From contig MFYJ01000012.1 in the NCBI GenBank assembly GCA_001787755.1, positions 152,169 to 216,168 of the forward strand: a stretch of DNA of 64,000 nt. The letters run 5' to 3'. The notes beneath the pieces are model-generated. The model was not told where the DNA came from. It made no database searches and saw nothing but the letters and a program-made list of their open reading frames with translations. The stretch comes from Candidatus Peribacteria bacterium RIFOXYB1_FULL_54_35 (GTDB lineage Bacteria > Patescibacteriota > Gracilibacteria > Peribacterales > Peribacteraceae). A program made the position numbers and the translations under genes. Positions 36,055 to 44,031 of this stretch are shown piece after piece. Position 1 is the first letter of the stretch. Each line of letters starts with the position of its first letter.

Positions 36055-37260
36055 ATGAAACAGGGTTATCTCTCTCAGCATTTTGAAGGAGTGGCTGCTA
36101 AACGGCTGAGTGCTGTTGAGTCCGATCCGGGAACATCGAATCAGCACGAACTGAATGGTGTCAGTGGACTGAAGAAAATATTTGGTGAGAGGAAAACCTC
36201 ATTCTCGACACGTTTTCTGTATTTTGAAGATGAGCAGGAGATAGTTGTGGCAGATGAAGGTACTGTTACATGGTATGACTCGCGTGAGAGCCATCCGACG
36301 AGATCGGAATTCAGACTCTATTTCTCATCGTCAGATGTATCTGCCAAATTTGCTGAAGGAGATCTTATTGTAATTGGCAAGAAGACTGACGGCAGTGTTC
36401 TTGTCGCGACTGCAAAAAGAAACAGTACCGCTGAAAAGCAGCTGATATGGCTCTTTGGCTTGTCTGATCAGGCACTGTTGAGGGGGGTTGAAATGCGCGA
36501 TTATGAAAAGAAAGATTCTGAACTCGATTATGCTGCGAAGTACATTCTTGAGGAACTGGGTATTGAGGCTGTGCAGCCAGCTGATAATTTACTTGGTGAA
36601 ATTCTGGCAAAATTTGGAGGTGTATTTCCTCCCACAAAAGATTTTTCAGCGTATGCCAGATCTATAGCTGAGGCTGTTCCGATTCGTGACGAGCCAGACA
36701 AGGCATTGATCACTTGGATCCAGAGGGAGGAGGAGCTTTTCAGGGCACTCGAAAGGCACATAGTGCGTGACAGAATATCTAAGGGTTTTGGTGCTGATGT
36801 TGATTCATTTATCAGTTTTTCCCTGAGTGTCCAGAATAGGAGGAAGGCGAGAATGGGCCAATCACTTGAAAATCATTTAGCTCACTTATTCACCGAGAGC
36901 GGTATTCGCTATTCCAAAAATAAGAACACAGAAGGGAAGAAGAAACCAGATTTCCTTTTTCCGGGAGTAGAACAATATCATGATCCGAAGTTTCCTGCAG
37001 AAAGTCTGACGATGCTCGGTGCAAAATCATCATGCAAGGAGCGGTGGAGGCAGGTTCTGTCTGAGGCTGGGAGGATCACAGAGAAACACCTCATAACACT
37101 TGAGCCAGGTATCAGTGTTGATCAGACAAAAGAAATGCAGGAAAGCAGTCTGCAGCTTGTGGTACCTGATTCTATCCACAAAACGTATTCTGACAGACAG
37201 AGAGACTGGCTTATGAGTGTAAAGGAATTCATCTCTTTCGTGCGCAAAAGGCAGTCATAG
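36055..37260 (+). CDS. Type II restriction endonuclease, EcoRII family
   Basis: 401 aa, close to EcoRII (404 aa). The N-terminal effector-binding domain (about 1-170) contains RKTSFSTRFLYFEDEQEIVVADEGTVTWYDSRESHPTRSEFRLYF. The C-terminal catalytic domain (about 225-400) contains RRKARMGQSLENHLAHLFTESGIRYSKN... KKPDFLFPGVEQYHDPKFPAESLTMLGAKSSCKERWRQVLSEA, the PD-(D/E)XK-like core with PDF and GAK, as in EcoRII-C. EcoRII is a type IIE enzyme that needs two CCWGG copies. The 3' end overlaps the convergent vsr gene by 6 nt. Confidence 0.93.
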   Translation: MKQGYLSQHFEGVAAKRLSAVESDPGTSNQHELNGVSGLKKIFGERKTSFSTRFLYFEDEQEIVVADEGTVTWYDSRESHPTRSEFRLYFSSSDVSAKFAEGDLIVIGKKTDGSVLVATAKRNSTAEKQLIWLFGLSDQALLRGVEMRDYEKKDSELDYAAKYILEELGIEAVQPADNLLGEILAKFGGVFPPTKDFSAYARSIAEAVPIRDEPDKALITWIQREEELFRALERHIVRDRISKGFGADVDSFISFSLSVQNRRKARMGQSLENHLAHLFTESGIRYSKNKNTEGKKKPDFLFPGVEQYHDPKFPAESLTMLGAKSSCKERWRQVLSEAGRITEKHLITLEPGISVDQTKEMQESSLQLVVPDSIHKTYSDRQRDWLMSVKEFISFVRKRQS

Positions 37261-37662
37261 CTGATTCAGTCTCTTTATTAATTCGCGGGAGCATGATTGC
37301 ACATTTCTTCGTATTTCATGCTCCCATATTCGCAAAACTATAATCCCATTTTTTCTTAGTATGGTGTCGACTTTTCTATCGTGCTCAACATTGTTTCCGA
37401 TTTTCTTTCTCCAAAACTGACTGTTGCTTGCTGGCTTTACAAAGCATTTAGAGCATTTATGCCAGAAGCATCCATCAATGAAAACTGCTAGTTTCTTTGC
37501 TGGAAAGAACAAGTCTGGTTTACCAGGCATTTTTGCATGCTTGCGGTATCCGCGAATACCCTGTGACCAGAGGTATTTTCTGAATGTGCATTCACATGTC
37601 GTGTCTCTGCTTTTAATCTGAGACATATTGAAGCTCCGTTGCTTTTTCGTGTGTACATCCAT
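37255..37662 (-). CDS. vsr: Very-short-patch mismatch repair endonuclease (Vsr)
   Basis: 135 aa. Vsr nicks 5' of the T in T:G mismatches that arise from deamination of 5-methylcytosine in the Dcm context. MSQIKSRDTTCECTFRKYLWSQGIRGYRKHAKMPGKPDLFFPAKKLAVFIDGCFWHKCSKC...FWRKKIGNNVEHDRKVDTILRKNGIIVLRIWEHEI holds the conserved catalytic Asp (FIDG), the zinc Cys/His cluster and the intercalating aromatic FWHKC. Its presence next to the methylase strongly supports m5C in CCWGG. Tail-to-tail with the endonuclease; own promoter not clear. Confidence 0.94.
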   Translation of the reverse strand: MDVHTKKQRSFNMSQIKSRDTTCECTFRKYLWSQGIRGYRKHAKMPGKPDLFFPAKKLAVFIDGCFWHKCSKCFVKPASNSQFWRKKIGNNVEHDRKVDTILRKNGIIVLRIWEHEIRRNVQSCSRELIKRLNQL

Positions 37663-37732
37663 GAGAATACAGAAATATCATACACAAACACCTGTACGGG
37701 AGGACTTCGAAAACAAAAACAAACGGCTAATA

Positions 37733-37759
37733 CTGGCACTCTAGGCCTCAGAATGCTAA
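37733..37759 (+). promoter_or_regulatory. CIRCE operator of hrcA
   Basis: CTGGCACTC-N9-GAATGCTAA: 7/9 and 8/9 matches to the HrcA operator TTAGCACTC-N9-GAGTGCTAA, with the exact 9-nt spacing, ending 9 nt before the hrcA ATG. It overlaps the predicted -10/transcription start (AATACT region), the right place for repression. Confidence 0.85.
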
Positions 37760-37768
37760 AATAGATGT

Positions 37769-38482
37769 ATGAATGAGCGACAGAGCAAGCTCCTCGCGGC
37801 AATCATTGACCAATTCATAGATACAGCAGCACCGGTGGGCTCCCGTAAGCTCCTGGAGGCGGGCTACTTCAACTGCAGCTCCGCAACCATCCGCAGCGAA
37901 ATGCTGCTCCTCGAGGATGAAGGCTTTTTGCAGCAGCCGCATGTCTCTGCCGGGCGCATCCCCACGGCCAAAGGCTACCGTTCGTACGTGCAGAAGCACA
38001 TGCAGCCCTCTAAACATGAGAAGGTGGTGCGCAAGCGGTTTGATTCGCTCCGGGAGATGTACCTGCAGCACAAAGACCAGGAGCGTGCCTACGAGGCAGT
38101 CGCCCTCCTTGCACACATGATTCCCAATGTGGCGTTCGTTGCCGTTCCTCATAAGAAGCAGGTGTACTACCTGGGGCTGGCAAACGCGCTCAGGCAGCCG
38201 GAGTTTCTGGCAGACCCGCGGCTGGCAAGCGGTGTGGCCGAAGTGCTGGAGGAGCATCTGTACGCTGTGCTGGATACGGTGGAGGTGGACGGCCAGATCC
38301 GCTACTACATAGGAGACAACCACATTCTTCCGCAAATTCAGAGCTGCAGCCTGATGGTGACGGAGTACAGAGTGCGTGACCAGCGCGGTGCCATCGGCAT
38401 CCTTGGCCCCATGCGCATGGACTACGCCTACAACACCGTTGCACTCGATATGGCGGCAGATCTGCTGCGCTCCAACACCTAA
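37769..38482 (+). CDS. hrcA: Heat-inducible transcription repressor HrcA (compact form)
   Basis: 237 aa, about 100 shorter than classical HrcA. The winged-helix DNA-binding domain is clear: DQFIDTAAPVGSRKLLEAGYFNCSSATIRSEMLLLEDEGFLQQPHVSAGRIPTAKGYRSYV. The C-terminal part retains a GAF-like fragment (AYEAVALLAHMIPNVAFVAVPHKKQ; GPMRMDYAYNTVALDMAADLL) but the usual inserted dimerisation domain is reduced. HrcA represses chaperone genes through CIRCE, with GroEL as co-factor. A CIRCE directly upstream indicates autoregulation. The next gene starts 7 nt later, so the repressor also sets expression of the ATPase. Confidence 0.9.
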   Translation: MNERQSKLLAAIIDQFIDTAAPVGSRKLLEAGYFNCSSATIRSEMLLLEDEGFLQQPHVSAGRIPTAKGYRSYVQKHMQPSKHEKVVRKRFDSLREMYLQHKDQERAYEAVALLAHMIPNVAFVAVPHKKQVYYLGLANALRQPEFLADPRLASGVAEVLEEHLYAVLDTVEVDGQIRYYIGDNHILPQIQSCSLMVTEYRVRDQRGAIGILGPMRMDYAYNTVALDMAADLLRSNT

Positions 38483-38489
38483 GTCCTCC

Positions 38490-41183
38490 ATGGCATCTAC
38501 TCTTCTTCGCATTCGGGCCGGCCAGGAGAACGAGCGTGGCCCGCTCTACATGGAGCCGGCGATCTCCGCTCTGCATTCCTTAAGAGGCAAGGATCAGCAG
38601 GTGAATCTGGAGATCGGGAACGCGGAGGGGAAGATCGCCCTCTTCGTCCGTGCGAGCGAGAGTGCGGCACAGTTGGCGGAGAGCCAGCTCTACGCGCAGT
38701 ACCCGGATGTGGATATAGAGCGTGCGCGGGTGGATCCCCTCACTGTCGGGGAGGGAGACGAGGTGGTATCCCTCGATCTGGTCCTCTCCGATCCGGAGGT
38801 GTTTCCCATCAAGCGGCATCCCCAGTTCGATGACATGCTCTCCCGCGTGAACGTGGACCCCATTGCGGGCATTTCGTCTACTCTCGCGCGGTTTAATGTA
38901 CCCGGCATGCGCGGGCATGTGCAGGTGGTCATGAAGCCCGTGGTGGGCTCGTGGTTCCGGCGCCGCGCCATCCGGTCCCTGCCGCTTCTTTCGCAGGGCA
39001 TTTCTTCCCTCTCCGAGACCTACCAGAACTTCTTCGCCCGCATGCAGCTTGCGCGGGGATGGAAGAAGTTCCTGTACATGCCGCTTGCGACCGCCATGGG
39101 CGGGTTCCGCGCGTGGCCGGGATTCAATAAGTTCTTCAAGGTTGTTGCCTCTGCCTCCTCCGGCGGTTATGAGAGTTCCTCCGATCCGGACGAGGAGGAA
39201 GCCCGGAGCATGCGCTCGCACGACAGGGAGGATTCCGTCGCTGCAGCGCTGGATAAGGTGAACCGCCTGCTCTTTCTGTGCAATGTGCGTGTAACGGTCA
39301 TCTACCCCAAAGGGCAGAAGGTGGAGGGGCTCAGGAAGCTTTCTGAGATGGCGGGAAGTTTCCAGCAGTTCTCCCTCCCGCAGTGCAATGCCTTCGAGAC
39401 CGGGAAAATAGTTGAGCAGCAGGAGACGCACTCGGGGTTCCGTATCACCCCTTACATCCTCTCCACGGAGGAAATCGCCACGCTCTGGCACCTGCCGACC
39501 ATTCTGGTGCAGACGCCGAACATCGACTGGGTGCTCTCCCGCAAGCTGGAGCCGCCCATCAATCTCCCCGTCCCGGGGTATTCGGATGCGGAGAAGGATC
39601 TCACGATCCTCGGAGAGGCCGTGTTCCGCGGTGCACGCGTGCGGTTCGGCGTCCGGGATGACGACCGCAGGCGCCACATCTACAGCATTGGGAAAACGGG
39701 CATGGGAAAATCCACTCTCCTGGAGAATATGGTTTTTTCCGACATCCACGCGGGGCGCGGTGTGGGGGTCATTGACCCGCACGGGGACCTGATCGACGCC
39801 ATTGTACAATCCATCCCCAAGAGCCGCAGCAACGATGTGGTGCTCTTCGATCCTGCGGACCGTGACTACCCCATCTCCTTCAATATTCTGGAGTGTGCGA
39901 ACAGGGACCAGCGGGTGCTCGTGGCTTCCGGCATCATGAGCGTGTTCACCAAGCTGTGGCCGGACGTGTGGAGCGGACGCATGGAGCACATCCTGCGAAA
40001 TACTTTATTGGCGCTTTTGGAGAACGAAGCGACTTCCATGCTCGGCATCATGCGGATGTATTCGGATAACGCGTACCGCAAGAAGGTCGTGTCCCGGGTG
40101 GGCGATCCGCTCGTGAAGAGCTTCTGGCTGGACGAGTACGAGTCCTGGAGCGAGAAGTACCGCACAGAGGCGCTCGCTGCCATCCAGAACAAAGTGGGCC
40201 AGCTGCTCTCCACGCCACTCATAAGAAACATTGTGGGACAGGTGAAGAGCACCATCGATCTGCGCCATGCCATGGATACCGGCAAGATCGTTCTCGTGAA
40301 CCTGAGCAAGGGGAAACTGGGAGAAGATGCTTCCGCCTTCATCGGTTCCATGCTCGTGACCAAATTCCAGATCGATGCCATGAGCCGGGCGGATATTCCG
40401 GAGAAAGACCGCAAAGATTTCTACCTCTACGTGGATGAGTTCCAGAACTTCGCCACCGAGTCCTTTGCCACCATCCTCTCCGAGGCGCGCAAGTACCGCC
40501 TGAGTCTGACCATGGCGAACCAGTACGTGGGACAGTTGCTCATTAACGAGCGCAATACGATGCTGCGTGATGCCGTGTTCGGCAACGTCGGGACAACCAT
40601 CTGCTTCCAGGTCGGCTCCGATGATGCGGAGATCTTCAGCCTGCAGTTCGAGGAGACGGTGCTTCCCAAAGACATCCTGAGCCTTCCGAAGTACCACGCG
40701 TACGGGCGGCTGATGATCGACGGCATGCCGAGCAAGCCGTTCTCCATCCAGACACTTCCTCCCCCTGTGTATGAGCAGGACGCTACCCGTGTCGATGTCA
40801 TCCGGCGGCTCTCACGGGAGCGCTACAGCGAGAAGCGCGAAGTGGTGGAGGAGAAGATTGCCAAGTGGGCTGCTTCTGCCGCAGAGGCACGCCACCATGC
40901 GGTTTCAGAGGTAAAAGCGAAGGAGAAGGAGGAAGAGGAGGTCCAGAAGGCGCGCAAGAAGGGCATGAAGCTCGAGGAGTACCGTGCCTGGAGGGACAGG
41001 GAGATGTGGACCAATGATTTCAACGCGCTGCGCAAGAAAGAACTGACAGGAGAAGCGCTGACGGATGATGAAAAGAAGAAGATGAAAGATCTTGAGCAGA
41101 AGCTCGAGAAGAGCGGGGGAGTGCCGCCCCTGAGCAAAGCCATGCAGGAGCTTGCGGAGAAAGCGAAGAAGAAAGAGCAATAG
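38490..41183 (+). CDS. VirD4/TraG/HerA-like DNA-translocating ATPase (type IV secretion DNA-binding domain)
   Basis: 897 aa from MASTLLRIRA; the ORF-track start overlaps hrcA out of frame. The N-terminal 370 residues include two short hydrophobic segments and a duplicated alpha/beta region. The ATPase has Walker A IGKTGMGKSTLLE (about 400-412), GVGVIDPHGDLIDAIV, then Walker B KDFYLYVDEFQNFATES (about 643-658), followed by SEARKYRLSLTMANQYVGQL, a TraG/VirD4 hallmark. The C-terminal 130 residues are a charged coiled coil. Members of this family in CPR are thought to pump DNA or protein during conjugation or competence; here no relaxase or other T4SS gene adjoins. Cotranscribed with hrcA. Confidence 0.88.
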   Translation: MASTLLRIRAGQENERGPLYMEPAISALHSLRGKDQQVNLEIGNAEGKIALFVRASESAAQLAESQLYAQYPDVDIERARVDPLTVGEGDEVVSLDLVLSDPEVFPIKRHPQFDDMLSRVNVDPIAGISSTLARFNVPGMRGHVQVVMKPVVGSWFRRRAIRSLPLLSQGISSLSETYQNFFARMQLARGWKKFLYMPLATAMGGFRAWPGFNKFFKVVASASSGGYESSSDPDEEEARSMRSHDREDSVAAALDKVNRLLFLCNVRVTVIYPKGQKVEGLRKLSEMAGSFQQFSLPQCNAFETGKIVEQQETHSGFRITPYILSTEEIATLWHLPTILVQTPNIDWVLSRKLEPPINLPVPGYSDAEKDLTILGEAVFRGARVRFGVRDDDRRRHIYSIGKTGMGKSTLLENMVFSDIHAGRGVGVIDPHGDLIDAIVQSIPKSRSNDVVLFDPADRDYPISFNILECANRDQRVLVASGIMSVFTKLWPDVWSGRMEHILRNTLLALLENEATSMLGIMRMYSDNAYRKKVVSRVGDPLVKSFWLDEYESWSEKYRTEALAAIQNKVGQLLSTPLIRNIVGQVKSTIDLRHAMDTGKIVLVNLSKGKLGEDASAFIGSMLVTKFQIDAMSRADIPEKDRKDFYLYVDEFQNFATESFATILSEARKYRLSLTMANQYVGQLLINERNTMLRDAVFGNVGTTICFQVGSDDAEIFSLQFEETVLPKDILSLPKYHAYGRLMIDGMPSKPFSIQTLPPPVYEQDATRVDVIRRLSRERYSEKREVVEEKIAKWAASAAEARHHAVSEVKAKEKEEEEVQKARKKGMKLEEYRAWRDREMWTNDFNALRKKELTGEALTDDEKKKMKDLEQKLEKSGGVPPLSKAMQELAEKAKKKEQ

Positions 41184-41185
41184 AT

Positions 41186-41242
41186 GTCATGGTGAGCCTG
41201 CCTGCCGGGCGTAGCCCGAAGGGCGAAGACTGGACGAACCAT
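41186..41242. repeat. REP-like hairpin
   Basis: GTCATGGTGAGCCTGCC...GGACGAACCATGAC: outer arms pair, with CGGGCGTAGCCCG as inner hairpin. It begins 2 nt after the ATPase stop. Confidence 0.7.
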
Positions 41243-41381
41243 GACAACTCAGAGTACACCTCATATCAGCTTTCTTCTCTTCCATGTTTTCCACCTTTTT
41301 TTCTGCGAAAAAAGAATAGATATTCTCCTTCTTTCTTTTGCCGGCCGCACAAAAGAAGAGAACGGTAAAAACTCGAAGTCA

Positions 41382-41490
41382 TGTCATGGTGAGCATGTAA
41401 AAAAGCACGTCATCCCGAGCACGGTCGAGGGACGACGTGCGTTGACTGGGAAACTACGTCATGGTTCGACCGTGCTCACCATGACGTCAT
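41382..41490. repeat. REP-like hairpin cluster
   Basis: GTCATGGTGAGC, then CACGTCATCCCGAGCACGGTCGAGGGACGACGTG, then GTCATGGTTCGACCGTGCTCACCATGACGTC. Same family as 24879 and 30496. The bases 41243-41381 carry nothing that I recognise. Confidence 0.7.
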
Positions 41491-41508
41491 TGGATGGCAT
41501 CTTGTTTT

Positions 41509-41763
41509 CTAGACCAACTGGTAACTCCTGTTCGTCACTCTGCACCCCAGAGCCTGGAGCGAATTTTGGAGTTTTCTTCCTGTGGAATGGTGCCGGCCGG
41601 AGCCGAGGTACACGTGGACGCCTCGCTTATTCGGGTACGTGGAGATCCACTCGATCAGCCGGTCGATGTTGGTGGAAGTGCCAGAAGAGAGCGCCTGAGA
41701 CCAGTCCACGACAATCTCCGTTTCCTCATCTGTAAGCCGTTTTCTGGCATCGGTTAGCGTCAT
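41509..41763 (-). CDS. Small protein of unknown function
   Basis: 84 aa from MTLTDARKRLTDEETEIVVDWSQALSSGTSTNIDRLIEWISTYPNKRGVHVYLGSGRHHSTGRKLQNSLQALGCRVTNRSYQLV. The composition looks coding, with a charged helix pair and a basic end. It lies alone in a repeat-rich gene-poor stretch; no family recognised. Confidence 0.5.
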   Translation of the reverse strand: MTLTDARKRLTDEETEIVVDWSQALSSGTSTNIDRLIEWISTYPNKRGVHVYLGSGRHHSTGRKLQNSLQALGCRVTNRSYQLV

Positions 41764-41879
41764 GGAGGGCAGTGTACACTTGTACACCTGAGGATGCAAG
41801 AGGTCATCTGCTCTTTCCTCTTTACATTCCGTCTGCATCGCAGTGGTGTTCTATCTTTTTCCTTTCTTCATCGTAGGGA

Positions 41880-41946
41880 GCTGTCATGGTGAGCTCTGAC
41901 GAACCATGACAGCAGTGTCATCCTTCGTCAGAGCTCAGGATGACAC
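41880..41946. repeat. REP-like hairpin pair
   Basis: GTCATGGTGAGCTCTGACGAACCATGAC then GTCATCCTTCGTCAGAGCTCAGGATGAC; both are inverted repeats, and the two halves share the TCTGACGA / TCGTCAGA segment in opposite orientation. Confidence 0.75.
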
Positions 41947-41986
41947 TTGCGTTTACTATTCACCGGGGAATCATCATCATCTTTTA

Positions 41987-42010
41987 CAAAAAGACCGGAC
42001 GAGTCCGGCC
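41987..42010 (-). terminator. Intrinsic terminator
   Basis: Minus strand GGCCGGA-CTCG-TCCGGTC followed by TTTTTG. Confidence 0.7.
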
Positions 42011-42330
42011 TGTTTGTCTTGGTGTCTTCGAGGCTACCAAAGTGCGTAGTGGCACAGAGAGCCTGCGGAGAGGATGAGGGGAGGAGCCCTCGTTCCTTCT
42101 GCCCTGCTTCGGTCGCTTGTTTCTCCTCGTGACCGGGCGAGGTTTCCTTGGCGGCCCTTTGAAACTGCGCAGTGCGCAGAGGGCCAGGAAAGAAAGATGG
42201 TGCATTCCACCGAGCATCCTCGGCATCGGTGGGACGGCGTTGCAGAGCTCAGAACCAGTCGCTTGCTCCGGTTCGGAGCAAGCAGAGAGGATGATGACCA
42301 CGTAGAGCAATCACGTTGCCTGTGCTCAGA
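41987..42330 (-). ncRNA. Candidate structured RNA with intrinsic terminator
   Basis: On the minus strand this 340-nt stretch contains at least four solid stem-loops: GCTTGCTCC/GGAGCAAGC, CCACCGA/TCGGTGG, GGCCCT(C)TGCGCA...AGGGCC and GAGGGCTCCTCCCCTC, and ends in a terminator. The 108-aa ORF across it runs through the terminator and is unlikely. TACTCT just upstream could be a -10. I found no tmRNA, SRP or RNase P signature. Confidence 0.4.
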
Positions 42331-42537
42331 GTATGTACATAAATGTAGATATGTGTGGCTGAGAGGAACGAGTGCATCCGCCTTTGCCCGCGTTTCGCGG
42401 GGCTACGGCAGATAAACATGATCATCACTCTCTCTGCTTAAGTTTCGGTGGTGGAAGGAACGGGAGAGGGGGGGGGTGTCTCCGGGGCCACAGGGCCCCG
42501 GAAACTGTTTGTTTTTGTGTAACCCTCCGAAAGCATT

Positions 42538-42785
42538 GAGGCTGACCTGTCGGCCGAAGCCGTGGTAGTCCGTCGTCAGAGCGAGGGAAGAGAAGGATCG
42601 GGGGTGTCCTCTCTGATAGAGGGCGAAGGCTGACTCGTCGGCCGTAGTCGTCATTGTTCGGAGTCAGCACAGGAAGGTTCGGGGGTGTCCTCTCTGATAG
42701 AGGGCGAAGGCTGACTCGTCGGCCGTAGTCGTCATTGTTCGGAGTCAGCACAGGAAGGTTCGAGGGCGCCCTCTCTATAGAGGGC
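42538..42785. repeat. Tandem repeat, about 81 bp x 3
   Basis: Units at 42538-42624 (diverged), 42625-42705 and 42706-42785; the last two are nearly identical (GAAGGCTGACTCGTCGGCCGTAGTC...GATAGAGGGC). 81 nt is 27 codons, so a minus-strand ORF stays open through the repeats (NDDYGRRVSLRPLSERTPP), but that ORF has no supporting start or homology. Each unit ends with CCTCTCTgatAGAGGG. Confidence 0.85.
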
Positions 42786-42938
42786 GAAGGCTGATGGCGT
42801 CGATTTGTTTTTCACAAATCGGAGAATCATATAGTGCTACAATTTTTAAGCAACTTTCTCGTCTGGCGCTTCTGTAAAATCATTTTGTGGATACATTTTT
42901 TGTTCGAGGTCTGCCTCTCCGTACAGTGGTTCCAACTC

Positions 42939-42967
42939 TTCAATTCATGCAAAATACGTGGTATAAT
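42939..42967 (+). promoter_or_regulatory. Promoter of the three-gene operon
   Basis: TTCAAT, 17 nt, perfect TATAAT with upstream TGG (extended -10); 22 nt before ATG 42990. It lies inside the ORF-track 5' extension and so fixes the start. Confidence 0.65.
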
Positions 42968-42989
42968 ACCATATGTATACAAAGCCTTT

Positions 42990-43418
42990 ATGCCTGTCAT
43001 TTTTTACTTGACCGGAGACGAACAGAAGCTTTTCTCAAGGATCGGTTCGTCGCTTCGTGAAGAATGCAATGTTGTTCCTGAGACCGGGAAATTTAAGGAC
43101 ACGCCTGAGGCGCGCGCGATGCGTTTCCGGCTTACCCGGGTGCACGATCCTGAGCTCAAGAATGCTGTCTCCAAATTTTCAGATATCAGGACCGAGGATG
43201 AATTCAATCAGGCATTGCAGGGTGTGGATTTGGGCAAGATCAATGAACGTGATTTTATTCAGCTCGCATTTGCCATTGGTCCTGATGGAATCGGTTTGAT
43301 ACTCACGGAGGTGCTGAACAATGCAAAGAACGAGGATCATATGATTCTTGCCGCGTCGCTCTCCGAGCTGCGGCATGAGCTGCTTGAATCTTTGTCTGCT
43401 TCCCCATCAAGCGCATGA
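42990..43418 (+). CDS. Unknown protein, first gene of a three-gene operon
   Basis: 142 aa from MPVIFYLTGDEQKLFSRIGSSLREECNVVPETGKFKDTPEARAMRFRLTRVHD. Soluble, mixed alpha/beta then helical (EFNQALQGVDLGKINERDFIQLAFAIGPDGIGLILTEVLNNAKNEDHMILAASLSELRHELLESL). No family recognised. The start follows the promoter; the 52 upstream codons of the ORF track are non-coding. Overlaps the next gene by ATGA, so translation is coupled. Confidence 0.75.
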   Translation: MPVIFYLTGDEQKLFSRIGSSLREECNVVPETGKFKDTPEARAMRFRLTRVHDPELKNAVSKFSDIRTEDEFNQALQGVDLGKINERDFIQLAFAIGPDGIGLILTEVLNNAKNEDHMILAASLSELRHELLESLSASPSSA

Positions 43419-43996
43419 CACCGATGCCCGAGAATGAAAGCGAGGGGAAGAACCAGACACAGCTCACGCTGAAAGATCTTAGGGAAGCGCTCTCAAGCAG
43501 CGAGGCCACTCAGTATGATGATATCGATGTGCTGCGCGAGATGGCTTTGAATAAGGATGAATTACTGAGGAAAATAGAGAAGAACCCGGAACTTTCAAAG
43601 AAAGCTGGAGGCGAAGAAGCATTGAGACAGCAATTTGAAGATCTTCATGCGCAGTACAGCCAGGAAGTCCGGACTTTGAGCGAAGCCAGGGATTTCCAGG
43701 AACGGGTGGAGAAAAAGGGCATCGTGCGGCGCATTCTCGGCAAGATCGGCTCCTTTGCCAGAGAGCACTACATTGTCACCACTTTGCTTGTGCTTGCGGC
43801 GATAGCCGCGGGAGTGGGGGCGGGTTTCTATCTCACCGGCAACTGGGAGCTATTGATGGCTGGCATCAGTTCGGCTAAAAAACAAGTGTTGGCAACGGTA
43901 TCGAAATATCTGCCGGTATTGGATCCTAAGACACCGCCGCTTTCCGGAGGCGGAGCTGGCGGAGTGCCTGGAGGAACGGACTATTTTAAAATGTAA
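43415..43996 (+). CDS. Single-TM protein, second gene of the three-gene operon
   Basis: 193 aa. A cytosolic helical N-terminal part (about 1-105, charged, coiled-coil-like: LRQQFEDLHAQYSQEVRTLSEARDFQERVEKKG) is followed by one TM segment (about 118-138, YIVTTLLVLAAIAAGVGAGFYLTG), then a short region and a Pro/Gly-rich C-terminus (PKTPPLSGGGAGGVPGGTDYFKM). No catalytic motif. It could anchor the first gene product to the membrane. Confidence 0.75.
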   Translation: MTPMPENESEGKNQTQLTLKDLREALSSSEATQYDDIDVLREMALNKDELLRKIEKNPELSKKAGGEEALRQQFEDLHAQYSQEVRTLSEARDFQERVEKKGIVRRILGKIGSFAREHYIVTTLLVLAAIAAGVGAGFYLTGNWELLMAGISSAKKQVLATVSKYLPVLDPKTPPLSGGGAGGVPGGTDYFKM

Positions 43997-44031
43997 TTTC
44001 GCTCTCGCAGGGCACTTTCAAACAAACATCT

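Noticed and set aside
38580-39989. 469-aa minus-strand ORF inside the VirD4-like gene
   Set aside because: Antisense shadow; no start signal or motif.
41984-42310. 108-aa minus-strand ORF with lipobox-like ILSAC
   Set aside because: It reads through a strong intrinsic terminator and through several stable hairpins; RNA structure is the simpler reading.
42425-42751. 108-aa minus-strand ORF over the 81-bp repeats
   Set aside because: Kept open only because the unit is 27 codons; no promoter, no homology and the frame does not survive the last unit.
42538-42785. CRISPR array
   Set aside because: Units are 81 bp, contiguous and without spacers; no cas genes in the window.
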